28,914 nucleotides of DNA from JAQVYB01 sp964490935 (lineage in GTDB: Bacteria; Verrucomicrobiota; Kiritimatiellia; RZYC01), in NCBI GenBank assembly GCA_964490935.1, contig CAZBEO010000043.1, positions 1 to 28,914 of the forward strand, written 5' to 3'. Below are positions 6,685 to 14,663 of the stretch, in pieces; the stretch's first letter is position 1, and every line of letters starts with the position of its first letter. The notes below the pieces were generated by a model. The model searched no databases. It saw only the letters and a program-made list of their open reading frames with translations, and was not told the DNA's origin. Made by a program: the position numbers and the translations under genes.

Positions 6685-7624
6685 TCGTCCGATGAGGGGC
6701 GGATGTGCGGCGGACTGTGCGCCGCTTGCACCCTTTGCCAATGTGTTACAGGCCCGTCACCGCCTATTGCAGGCGATACGGGCCTATTTTTGCGCCCGCG
6801 ATTATCTTGAAGTGGAAACGCCGGTTCGCATACCGCGTCCTGCGCTGGAAGATCATATCGACGCCGAGCCGTCGGGCGACTGCTGGTTGCGCACGTCGCC
6901 CGAACTGCACATGAAACGCCTCTTGGCCTCCGGGTATCCGCGGCTTTTTCAGCTTGGGCCCTGCTTTCGGAAGGGCGAGCGTGGAGCACGGCATCATCCG
7001 GAATACAGCATGTTGGAGTGGTATCGTGCCGGGGCGGATTATCAGGATATTCTTGAAGAGACGCGAGAGCTGGTGCGGCATGTCGCCCAGGCGGTGATTG
7101 GAACCACGCAACTGCCGGGAACAAACGGACCGATCAATGTGAGCGGGGAGTGGCCACTTCTTTCCGTGCGCGAGGCGTTTGTTCGATACGCCGGATGGGA
7201 CCCGGTGACCGAATGCGATCCGCAACGGTTTGATCTGGATTTGATGGACCGGGTGGAACCGGCGCTGCCGATGGATCGGCCCACGGTGCTGATCGATTAT
7301 CCGGCGTACCTCGGGGCCCTGGCACGGCGCAAGCCGGATGCGCCCGAACTGGCTGAACGCTGGGAGCTGTATCTCGATGGCCTCGAAATCGCCAATGCCT
7401 ACTCGGAGCTGATTGATCCCGTAGAACAACGGGCACGTTTTAAGGCGTGCGCGGAAGGCCGCGCCGCTCGGGGGCAGGAAGTGTATGGAGTGGACGAGGC
7501 GTTTTTGTCGGCATTGGAGCACATGCCGTCGGCGGGCGGCATTGCACTGGGAGTGGATCGACTGCTAATGGTTCTGACCGGTAGGCGCGATCTGGATGAC
7601 GTACTGCCGTTTCGAAATGATTAG
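6665..7624 (+). CDS. epmA: EF-P beta-lysine ligase EpmA (PoxA/GenX)
   Basis: This is a truncated class II lysyl-tRNA synthetase paralogue that attaches (R)-beta-lysine to EF-P. Motif 2 region LFQLGPCFRKGERGARHHPEYSMLEWYR and motif 3 GGIALGVDRLLMVLTGRRDLDDVLPF are clear. LEVETPVR near the N-terminus matches motif 1, and the anticodon-binding domain of true LysRS is absent. ATG 6665 gives 319 aa and overlaps efp by 20 bases. ATG 6692, seven bases after the efp stop, gives 310 aa and is equally possible. Neither has a strong ribosome site, so coupling to efp is likely. Confidence 0.93.
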   Translation: MAALIPDRPMRGGCAADCAPLAPFANVLQARHRLLQAIRAYFCARDYLEVETPVRIPRPALEDHIDAEPSGDCWLRTSPELHMKRLLASGYPRLFQLGPCFRKGERGARHHPEYSMLEWYRAGADYQDILEETRELVRHVAQAVIGTTQLPGTNGPINVSGEWPLLSVREAFVRYAGWDPVTECDPQRFDLDLMDRVEPALPMDRPTVLIDYPAYLGALARRKPDAPELAERWELYLDGLEIANAYSELIDPVEQRARFKACAEGRAARGQEVYGVDEAFLSALEHMPSAGGIALGVDRLLMVLTGRRDLDDVLPFRND

Positions 7625-7644
7625 GTCGGGTGTTTCTTTGGTAG

Positions 7645-7674
7645 CGCGGTGCTCTCCGAGCGCCGTGGTGTTTT
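7645..7674 (+). terminator. Terminator-like hairpin after epmA
   Basis: CGCGGTGCTC (7645-7654), loop tcc and GAGCGCCGTG (7658-7667) form a 10-bp stem with two wobble pairs, followed by GTTTT. It lies 20 bp after the epmA stop. Confidence 0.5.
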
Positions 7675-7694
7675 GCTGCGCGTGATGCCAACGC

Positions 7695-7709
7695 CCGCTC
7701 GGCGAGCGG
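7695..7709 (-). terminator. Short hairpin after the lipoprotein gene
   Basis: CCGCTC-ggc-GAGCGG lies directly downstream of the minus-strand lipoprotein stop. The stem is only 6 bp and no T run is evident, so the terminator role is tentative. Confidence 0.3.
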
Positions 7710-7713
7710 ACGG

Positions 7714-8181
7714 CTACGGCGCGAGTGGATTCAGCAGGCCGGTTTGCAGTTCGGCTTCTTCGATCGCAGTGACAATGCCGTCCTCGAACTCAATGCGTTT
7801 TTTCTCGTATTCATGAAACTGATCGACATCCACCCAGACGGAGTCGTTGATGGTGCGATAGCGCCCGGAACCATCCTTGACGCGGAAGGACCCTTCCACC
7901 CGCTGTTGCTGAGGGGTGGTGTAGGTGTCGGTATAGGACCAGACAGAGATTTTTCGCGTCGCGGTGACGCGGGTATATTTGCGGTCGGGTGCGCCGAGGG
8001 CCATGTAGGCCATCTCTTCGGTGAAGCCGGGCTCGACCAGACCTTTACGTACGGCGTTCTGAACGGAGGACGAATAGGTGTCGAACAGCTCCTGATTTTT
8101 TTTGATGCGCGATTCGGGGGTGGCGCATCCGGCCAACAGAGGGATTAAAAGAAAGAGCAGGGGGCGCAGGCTTATTTTCAT
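7714..8181 (-). CDS. Small lipoprotein of unknown function
   Basis: The 155-aa product begins MKISLRPLLFLLIPLLAGCATPES, a type II signal peptide with lipobox LAGC (Cys19), so it should be lipidated and anchored in a membrane. The mature part has a helical, charged stretch and then FTEEMAYMALGAPDRKY, which resembles the GxP turn of small SmpA/OmlA-like outer-membrane lipoproteins. A predicted beta-rich segment (ISVWSYTDTYTTP, FRVKDGSGRYRTINDSVWVDVD) follows. The similarity is a motif-level impression and no function is assigned. A GAGGAA ribosome site precedes the ATG. It is transcribed away from the Wsp-like operon. Confidence 0.75.
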   Translation of the reverse strand: MKISLRPLLFLLIPLLAGCATPESRIKKNQELFDTYSSSVQNAVRKGLVEPGFTEEMAYMALGAPDRKYTRVTATRKISVWSYTDTYTTPQQQRVEGSFRVKDGSGRYRTINDSVWVDVDQFHEYEKKRIEFEDGIVTAIEEAELQTGLLNPLAP

Positions 8182-8268
8182 TGGATGGTTCCTCGTGAAT
8201 CTTATGTTGTTTACTTGGCGAAACTTTAGCGATCAGAGTCGGCTGTGCCAAGCAAATGTTGGGATTCA

Positions 8269-8297
8269 TTGACGAACACGAGCCGACCCATTACAAT
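8269..8297 (+). promoter_or_regulatory. Sigma-70 promoter of the Wsp-like operon
   Basis: TTGACG (8269-8274), exactly 17 bp and TACAAT (8292-8297) form a near-consensus promoter 47 bp before the first ATG. GGAG at about 8337 gives the ribosome site. Confidence 0.65.
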
Positions 8298-8343
8298 CCC
8301 GATCCATTCTTTATTGCGTGCATAGATTGCGGAAAAGGAGTTC

Positions 8344-9036
8344 ATGGGCGAAACGAAAAGCCGAAAGATCGCGCTGCCGAATGATTGCTGGAACCGGATC
8401 GGGGTGTTCGGCAGCAATGACTGTCCTGAATTGGAGCGCCATGCGCATTGCCGCAACTGCGGGGTCTATACCGCCGCCGGACGTACCCTGTTTGATCGCC
8501 CGCCCCCCGAAGGGTTTGTGGAGGAATGGACGGCCCTGTTGGCCCATGCCAAGGAAATGGCGCCTTCGGTGCTCTATTCGGTGCTGATATTCCGCGTCGG
8601 ACCGGAATGGTACGCCCTGAAGACGGAATGCCTGCAGGAAGTGCTTACGGTTCGTCCGATTCAATATGTGCCCGGACGCAGTGATGCACGGTTTCTTGGA
8701 TTGGTGAATGTGCATGGCGAGTTGGCGCCCTGCCTCTCGGCTGCGGAAGTTCTGGGCGTAGAGTTGGTCCGGACGGAGGAGCCGTCGGTGCGGCGGCGCA
8801 TGTTGGTGGCCGGATACGGCGCGCGGGATCGTTTTGTGCTGGCGTGCGATGAAATTCACGGGGTACGTCCCATCGGTGACGAACAGGTGGGCGGTGCGCC
8901 CGCCAGCGTGGAGCGATCGGAAAAGACGTTTGTTTCGCATGTGCTTACGGTGGATGAAAAACATGCGGGTTTGCTGGATGAGGACCGGCTTTGCCGGAAG
9001 ATGCAGGAATATTTGGAGCGGAGCGGGCGCACCTGA
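8344..9036 (+). CDS. WspD-like CheW coupling protein with N-terminal Cys cluster
   Basis: The 230-aa protein has two parts. The N-terminal part DCWNRIGVFGSND-CPELERHAHCRNCGVY contains four cysteines (C15, C27, C36, C39) and is the hallmark of WspD-type coupling proteins; the spacing suggests a bound metal, though that is not proven. The rest, from about residue 75 (LYSVLIFRVGPEWYALKTECLQEVL...FLGLVNVHGELAPCLSAAEVLGV), is a CheW domain that would link receptors to the histidine kinase encoded next. The start follows GGAG at good spacing. The next gene begins 28 bp later. No receptor gene is adjacent. Confidence 0.88.
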   Translation: MGETKSRKIALPNDCWNRIGVFGSNDCPELERHAHCRNCGVYTAAGRTLFDRPPPEGFVEEWTALLAHAKEMAPSVLYSVLIFRVGPEWYALKTECLQEVLTVRPIQYVPGRSDARFLGLVNVHGELAPCLSAAEVLGVELVRTEEPSVRRRMLVAGYGARDRFVLACDEIHGVRPIGDEQVGGAPASVERSEKTFVSHVLTVDEKHAGLLDEDRLCRKMQEYLERSGRT

Positions 9037-9064
9037 AGAGGTGCCCTGCTGGGAGAACAACGGA

Positions 9065-11785
9065 TTGAGTGGACAGGATTACCATCAGATTGATGCGGCC
9101 ATGCTGGGCTTGTTCGGCTCGGAGCTGAATCAGCATGCGGTGGTGCTGCATACGTATCTGGCCGCCGATGCGGGGCCGGGTGATTCGGCGTCGTTGGAGC
9201 CGATCATCCGTGCGGCACATTCCATTCGGGGCGCGGCGCGGATTATCGGCGTGGCGCCGGTGGCGGAGTTGTCGGGAGTGATGGAAGCCCTGCTGACCGG
9301 GGCCTCGGAAGGACACGAGATTTCATCGGCGCACGCGCAGGCGATGCGCGAGGCGTCGGACTTGCTCAGCAGCCTGGCGGCCTTGGAACCGGACGCCCTG
9401 CCCGATGCGCTGTCGGCCAGTGATGCCGCCGCCACGCTACTGACCGAGCGGATGAAGGCGGCACCGGAAGCACAGGACGCCCCGCCGAGCAGCCGACCCG
9501 TCCGAGAAGAATCCAACACCGCGGTTCGGCAGAATGCCCCGGTGAATCTGGAAGAAATGCCGCTGACAGATATTTTCCGTATGGATTTGCAGGAACATGC
9601 CCGGATGCTTGATCAGGGATTGGTGGCGCTCGAATCGGAGGTCTCGGCGGCTCAACTTGAAAACCTGATGCGTGCGGCGCATTCAATCAAGGGTTCTGCG
9701 CGGATCATCGGCATCGATGTGATGGGTGGGCTCGCGCATGTGATGGAGGATATTTTTCTGGCGGTTCAGCGCGGGGGAACGGTGTTGACGCCGGAGGTGG
9801 TGGACGCCCTGCTTCAGGCGAACGATTTGTTTATGTCGGCGGCAGAACGCCCGGGCGATGCACTGGCGGCATCGGTCGAGGCGGAAGCGGAGTCGTACCG
9901 AGCGATGGCGACGCGTCTCGCCGCCATACGGGATGGACGAGGTGCTGACCCTGCGGCGGAGGCGGCTGCTTCGCCGGTGAAGCGAGCCGCGCCGGAAGAG
10001 GCGAAGCCGGTGGAGGCTCCGCCCGCGCCCGTTCCCGCGGATCGCTCGGATGCGCGGGTGGTACGGGTGCAGGCTGGAAGCCTGAGCCGTCTGATGGGAC
10101 TGGCTGGCGAGTTCCTGGTGGAAACGCGGTCCATGCGCCGTTTTTCAGATGCGATGCAGGAGATCAAAACCATCCAGCGCGAATTGAATACGGAGCTGGA
10201 ACGGGATATGGATCAGATACGCCAGACGAGTGCCGAGGCACATTTTTCGGAGGCGACGCAGCGTCGCCTGGAGAATGTGCAGCAATGCACGCTGGATTAT
10301 ATCGAGCGGTTTGAGCAGTTTTCGCGCCGATTGGAACAGCTCTCGGATCGGCTATACAATGAAGTGATCACCAGTCGCATGCGTCCGTTTTCGGATGGAC
10401 TGCATGGATTCCCTCGCATGGTGCGCGATGTGGCGCGGCAGTTGGGCAAGGAAGTGGAATACGTTTCCGAGGGAGGCAATACGCCGGTGGACCGGGACAT
10501 CCTGGACCGCCTCGAAGCGCCGCTCTCCCACTTGATACGCAATGCGGTGGATCACGGGCTCGAAAGGCCGGATGATCGCCTGCGCCTCGGCAAAAAGGCG
10601 CAGGGGCGCATCACGCTGAATGCGGAACATCGCGCGGGCATGTTATACATCACCGTGCGCGACGATGGATGCGGGGTGGATCGCGAACGATTGAAGAAGA
10701 AGGCGCTTGAGCGGCGGCATGTGACGCCGGAGATGGCGGAGCAACTCAGCGATTCGGAATGGTTGCAGTTTTTGTTTTTGCCGGGATTTTCCACGGCGGA
10801 AAAGGTGTCGGATGTTTCCGGGCGCGGGGTGGGTCTGGACGTGGTTCATGCGATGGTGCGCGAGGTAGGTGGCGGGGTGACCGTGCAGTCGGAGCCGGGA
10901 AAGGGTACGTGCTTTATTCTGGAGTTGCCGCTGACCCTCTCGGTGCTGCGTACGCTCGTGATTCGCGTGAGCGATCAGCAGTTCGCTCTTCCGCTTTCGC
11001 GGATCGACCGCCTGCTGATGGTGGAGGAAAGCGAGATTGAAACGCTCGAAGACCGCCGCTTCTTCACGTTGGAAAAGGAGCACCTCGGGCTCGTGCAGGC
11101 GAGTCAGGTGCTGGGGCTACCCATCCGATCAGCGGAGGGGGCGCAACATTCGGTGATGGTGCTCAGCGATGCCCTGAGCCGCTACGCGGTGGAGGTCGGC
11201 GAGTTCATCGGCCAGCGCGATCTGGTGGTGCTTCCGCTGGATGCACGACTGGGCAAGGTGCCCAACGTCAGTGCGGGCGCCATCCGCGAAGACGGCTCAC
11301 CACTGCTGATTCTCGACATCGATGATCTGGTCCGCTCCATTGAGCATCTGCTGACCTATGGAAAGCCTGCGGCGGGTGAACGGGACGCTGGACAGCGCAC
11401 GCATCGCAGCAAACATATTTTGGTGGTGGATGATTCAATCACCGTACGCGAAGTGGAGCGCAAGCTGCTGACCGGAAAAGGCTATGAGGTGACGGTGGCG
11501 GTGGATGGCGTCGAAGGATGGAACGTGCTTCAGAGCGGGGCGTTTGATCTAGTGGTGTCGGATGTGGATATGCCGCGCATGAACGGTATTGAGCTGGTCG
11601 AGCGCATCAAGTCGTCGCCACAACATGCCGCCACACCGGTGATGATCGTATCCTACAAGGACCGCGAGGAAGACCGCCTGCGCGGATTGCGCGCGGGAGC
11701 GAATTATTATCTGACGAAGAGCAGCTTTCACGACGAAACTCTGGTGCAGGCCGTGGTGGACCTCATCGGCGAAGCTAAGGAGTAA
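9065..11785 (+). CDS. WspE-like hybrid CheA histidine kinase with two HPt domains and a receiver
   Basis: A TTG start at 9065 (MSGQDYHQIDAAMLGLF), about 10 bp after GGGAG, gives 906 aa and places the first HPt at the N-terminus. Earlier in-frame codons overlap the preceding gene. HPt1 has AAHSIRGAARIIG (H52) and HPt2 has AAHSIKGSARIIG (H206). An Ala/Pro-rich linker follows, then the dimerisation region (QAGSLSRLMGLAGEFLVETR), the ATPase boxes (LIRNAVDHGLERPDDR, VRDDGCGVD, GRGVGLDVV), a CheW domain (LSVLRTLVIRVSDQQFALPL), and a receiver (HILVVDDSITVRE...VVSDVDMPRMNG, acceptor D833). This order matches WspE or FrzE-like kinases that phosphorylate a separate output regulator. No such regulator is adjacent. 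Confidence 0.93.
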   Translation: MSGQDYHQIDAAMLGLFGSELNQHAVVLHTYLAADAGPGDSASLEPIIRAAHSIRGAARIIGVAPVAELSGVMEALLTGASEGHEISSAHAQAMREASDLLSSLAALEPDALPDALSASDAAATLLTERMKAAPEAQDAPPSSRPVREESNTAVRQNAPVNLEEMPLTDIFRMDLQEHARMLDQGLVALESEVSAAQLENLMRAAHSIKGSARIIGIDVMGGLAHVMEDIFLAVQRGGTVLTPEVVDALLQANDLFMSAAERPGDALAASVEAEAESYRAMATRLAAIRDGRGADPAAEAAASPVKRAAPEEAKPVEAPPAPVPADRSDARVVRVQAGSLSRLMGLAGEFLVETRSMRRFSDAMQEIKTIQRELNTELERDMDQIRQTSAEAHFSEATQRRLENVQQCTLDYIERFEQFSRRLEQLSDRLYNEVITSRMRPFSDGLHGFPRMVRDVARQLGKEVEYVSEGGNTPVDRDILDRLEAPLSHLIRNAVDHGLERPDDRLRLGKKAQGRITLNAEHRAGMLYITVRDDGCGVDRERLKKKALERRHVTPEMAEQLSDSEWLQFLFLPGFSTAEKVSDVSGRGVGLDVVHAMVREVGGGVTVQSEPGKGTCFILELPLTLSVLRTLVIRVSDQQFALPLSRIDRLLMVEESEIETLEDRRFFTLEKEHLGLVQASQVLGLPIRSAEGAQHSVMVLSDALSRYAVEVGEFIGQRDLVVLPLDARLGKVPNVSAGAIREDGSPLLILDIDDLVRSIEHLLTYGKPAAGERDAGQRTHRSKHILVVDDSITVREVERKLLTGKGYEVTVAVDGVEGWNVLQSGAFDLVVSDVDMPRMNGIELVERIKSSPQHAATPVMIVSYKDREEDRLRGLRAGANYYLTKSSFHDETLVQAVVDLIGEAKE

Positions 11786-12562
11786 AGGCGCTCCCATGAG
11801 CAGGGCTGACCCTGATCCCCATGGAAGATTGAACCGCGAATGAACGCCAATTGACGCGAATTTGGAGTGCGCGGCTTTCGGGATGGTCCGTGTCCTCACG
11901 GGCCGTTATATATTTCCGGACGCCGAGGACAGCACCCATCCCGCTTTTTTGTCTTTCAACGAGTGGCGTCTCTACGGCCTCCGCCGGATCGTTGTCCCCG
12001 CACTCCAGAAATTCCCCTGAAACGAACCTTTACATCCCCGCGTCCACTTTCGATAATCCGACCTCGTGTAGGAGCGTGATGATTCCCAGATGATCCCTTG
12101 CCGAAAATCCCGCCCCGCACTATCGGAATCATGACAGCGGGGGAGAGTATCTGAGAAGGGAACAAGGAAATCCGGAAGAGAGTGCGCAAAACCAAGATGA
12201 ATCATTAATTTATAGGGCCCCATTTCCTTGACCCCATTTCTTCCGCTCTGCGGGTGAGCGAGTCCACCTGAAGCCGCTGGCGCGTTTTAGTGCGCTTCCT
12301 GGCGTGTACTGACTCGTGGCAGGAGCCGCAGCAGGAGCTATTACGCGAGCGAAGCGAGCGGAGAAGGCGAGGGTGTTTGTTGGCGTAAAGCGGAAAATAT
12401 GGTTTGAATGTTGGTGGGGGTTAGGGTAGGAGAATAAGCGGTCTTGGGTATGTTGGCGTTATACAGCAAAGGATTGGTGTTGGACTATGCTGGCGGTAAA
12501 TGCGAGTTGCGGCAAAAGAACAATGCGATTGTGGAAATAGAAATTTTCAAGAATCGGTTAAA
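11786..12562. other. Gene-free transition stretch with degraded repeats
   Basis: No gene is supported. A degenerate copy of the hairpin families lies at 11880-11941 (GGTCCGTGTCCTCACGGGCC at 11885-11904; GGACGCCGAGGACAGCACCC at 11918-11937). A 19-bp word TGAATCATTAATTTATAGG at 12198-12216 recurs in the same orientation at 14754-14772. The segment 12240-12560 shows nothing recognisable. Composition falls from GC-rich to noticeably lower GC on entering 12.4 kb. Confidence 0.5.
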
Positions 12563-12745
12563 ATGAAAAACGGCAGAGTATATGTTGAAACATCCGTGAT
12601 CAGTTCGATAGATTTTCTGCCGACGTGGATCTGCACCCACATTGATAACGCAGTTATTAAGCCGAAATTGCGTTCCTCGTGCCAACAAGAAGGGGATGTT
12701 TGCCTAGAAATATGCACACCTGACGAGTTGATGGAGGGGTTTTAA
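12563..12745 (+). pseudogene. PIN-domain toxin remnant with internal deletion
   Basis: The frame opens MKNGRVYVETSVISS, the start of a PIN toxin, and then jumps to PTWICTHIDNAVIKPKLRSSC and ends ICTPDELMEGF, the standard C-terminus of the same toxin type (a WNCxHIANA-like motif and a CTPEELM ending). The roughly 80-100 residues that should lie between, including the second acidic motif, are missing without a frameshift. The 60-residue product cannot form a PIN active site. The next small gene starts immediately after the stop, as the partner gene does in intact modules. Confidence 0.7.
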
Positions 12746-12946
12746 ATGAATGACGAGATCATGGCAGAGTTGCGACTGGTGAAAGATGAGCTGAGCAAAG
12801 AAGCCAAGTCGGACATGCATGCCTATTGCATGAAAATTTCAGCAGAAGCTTGCAACAAGGGTTTTCGCATGAGCGGGAAAACGCCGTCGAAAAGCAAGAA
12901 ATCTGCCCAGCGTGTCACCAAGCGGAACACGTCAGTTGCCGGATGA
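12746..12946 (+). CDS. Small partner protein of the degraded PIN module
   Basis: The 66-aa product begins MNDEIMAELRLVKDELSKEAKSDMHAYCMKI, with a charged helical N-terminus and a Lys/Ser-rich tail. Short proteins with this opening (M-x-D-x-I-x-E-x-R-x-x-x-D/E) are often encoded directly after this class of PIN toxin. Its ATG abuts the toxin remnant stop. It may be an orphan antitoxin or simply decaying. The function is inferred from position only. Confidence 0.5.
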   Translation: MNDEIMAELRLVKDELSKEAKSDMHAYCMKISAEACNKGFRMSGKTPSKSKKSAQRVTKRNTSVAG

Positions 12947-12985
12947 ATTAGGAGTATTTATTTTAGCTTTAAGAGAGGATGAAAC

Positions 12986-13261
12986 ATGCAGACAGTCGCT
13001 ATTGATTTGCCGGATAGCATTGCGGAGGTATACCACCACGATGAAAATATGGTGAAAGATGAAGTGCAGCGAGGCTTCTTGATATGGGAGTATCTCAATG
13101 GTCATATTTCGCTTGGAGAATGTGGTGCGATTCTAAAGATCGGCATGAGAGGCTTCATGGAGTTGCTTTGGAGCAAAGGCATTCCCCTTGACGGGCTGAG
13201 CGATGCAGAATTGAATGAGCAGGTGAACGTACTCGAAAAAATGACAACAGAAGTCCAATGA
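12986..13261 (+). CDS. UPF0175-family antitoxin-like protein
   Basis: The 91-aa product begins MQTVAIDLPDSIAE, a ribbon-like strand, and continues GFLIWEYLNGHISLGECGAILKIGMRGFMELLWSKGIPLDG. This matches the UPF0175 pattern in which a helix-turn-helix-like segment (ISLGxxAxxLxMxxxxFxELLxxxGIPL) follows. These proteins commonly pair with DUF3368 PIN toxins, as here. The stop overlaps the toxin ATG by four bases (13258-13261). The local composition is less GC-rich than in flanking core genes, consistent with transfer. Confidence 0.8.
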   Translation: MQTVAIDLPDSIAEVYHHDENMVKDEVQRGFLIWEYLNGHISLGECGAILKIGMRGFMELLWSKGIPLDGLSDAELNEQVNVLEKMTTEVQ

Positions 13262-13698
13262 GTATCGTGTCAGATACAAGTCCGCTTATTGCCCTGGCAA
13301 AGATCAATGCTATGGGCCTTCTCGAACAGCTCTTTCAAAGGGTTTTCGTTCCGCCACGAGTGAAGTGTGAATTTGAAAAGAACTGTTCATCAGCAGAAGA
13401 ACGATGTTTCCGGGATGCATGCGCATCATTTCTTGAAATTGTTGAGATTGACGTGGCATTGCCGTTAACTCGTCAGTTGGATGCAGGAGAACAAGATGCT
13501 ATTGCATTGGCCGTAAAGTTGAAGTTGCCCATCCTGATTGATGATCGCAAAGGATACAACGAGGCGAGGGAACTAAACTTGATTGTTGTCTCGACGCGAG
13601 CTGTTTTGAAATTCGCCGAGAGCAAGAGGCTGATCCCAAGCAGCAAGCAATTGGAAATAGAAATGTTGCGAAACAATTACTTTTTACCGTCATACTGA
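13258..13698 (+). CDS. DUF3368 PIN-domain toxin
   Basis: The 146-aa product begins MSIVSDTSPLIALAKINAMGLLEQLF, the DUF3368 opening with first acidic residue D6. It continues LDAGEQDAIALAVKL (acidic E/D pair) and PILIDDRKGYNEARELNLIVVST (paired aspartates), completing a PIN nuclease site. It is expected to cleave RNA when free of its antitoxin. It is translationally coupled to the upstream UPF0175 gene through an ATGA overlap. All key residues are present, so the pair looks functional, unlike the degraded PIN module just upstream. Confidence 0.87.
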   Translation: MSIVSDTSPLIALAKINAMGLLEQLFQRVFVPPRVKCEFEKNCSSAEERCFRDACASFLEIVEIDVALPLTRQLDAGEQDAIALAVKLKLPILIDDRKGYNEARELNLIVVSTRAVLKFAESKRLIPSSKQLEIEMLRNNYFLPSY

Positions 13699-13887
13699 GG
13701 TTTAATAACATGAACCAACAACAAGGAACCAACAACATAGAGTGACGTTGACAACAATCTAAGATTTTGCGGTTCCGCAAGATTCGTTTCAGAGAAAACT
13801 GGCAAGTTTCATGGAGAATCGGTCGAGCGGGGTCCTGAAGTTTGGCAGTCCCTTATGAACGTACCCGCCGCCTTTTTTCAGCTTCGC

Positions 13888-14663
13888 TCACGCGGCGCAC
13901 CCCAAAGATGATTTCGCGGCGCTCATGCCGGTGAGGCCTCCGAGGCAGAGCGGCGAGAAATTACCTGCGGCGGAGAGCATGATCTCCTGATGCACCTGTT
14001 TGATGAGATCTGAGGAGGTGACGCGAGCGTTATGTTTTTGAGTGTACCACTTTGGCGGACTGACCGATGGTGGCTTGGAGTGGAAGCCATAGGCTCGTAT
14101 CCCAGCGAGAAGTAGTGCGGCGTATGTGGCAATGCAAAACGGCCGGAGCCGATGAGACACTCGATGTATGGCGGACCTGGGCCTGTCCCGCGCCGAAGAA
14201 CTGCTTCTCTTCTTTGAAGTTAACCTCAATCCCCCATCTCCAGAAGTAGGCCTGAATCAACTGTTCCACCGGCATGTCGGCATCGGTGCAAACCAGATAA
14301 GCAGGCTTGGTGTATAGCCACGGACCACTCTTGCGTTTTTTGTAACGTAGCGGGGCAATGACCATGACTTGGACAACCGCTTTCTCTCCTGCAATATGCC
14401 ACTTGGCCTGCGGGATGCGTTTGTAGCGGACCTTGGTATCCTTCGGGCCGTTGCAGATCGAGAGTTCCTCCCATGAAACGGTCTTGTCTTTGCGGAGGGC
14501 CTCGGGCGTTGGTAACTGCTTTCCGTATGAAGGAGGGCGCCCAGTCGAACGCCGCTTCGGCTGGTTGGGAACGGCGCGTAAGTTGAGGTCGGTACGTGTT
14601 CTTCCGATATAGTCAGCCAGCAGATCAGGCGTCTTCGTGTATGTCAGGCAGGTGATATGTCGT
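13888..14663 (-). pseudogene. Frameshifted DDE transposase remnant
   Basis: On the minus strand an open frame from about 14663 reads ADYIGRTRTDLNLR, then WHIAGEKAVVQVMVIAPLRY, then DMPVEQLIQAYFWRWGIEVN and FKEEKQFFGAGQAQVR. This is the C-terminal catalytic region of an IS4/IS701-like DDE transposase, with the YxWRWxIE motif. The expected continuation FCIATYAALLLAGIRAYG lies in another frame (13888-14229), so a frameshift sits near 14140-14175. An in-frame stop at about 14664 separates it from any N-terminal part, which was not found. The exact IS family and its terminal repeats were not determined. Confidence 0.7.

Noticed and set aside
12420..12480. Possible integron attC-like site near GGCGTTATAC
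   Set aside because: No paired inverse core site or attC-type stem was found, and no integrase is in the window.
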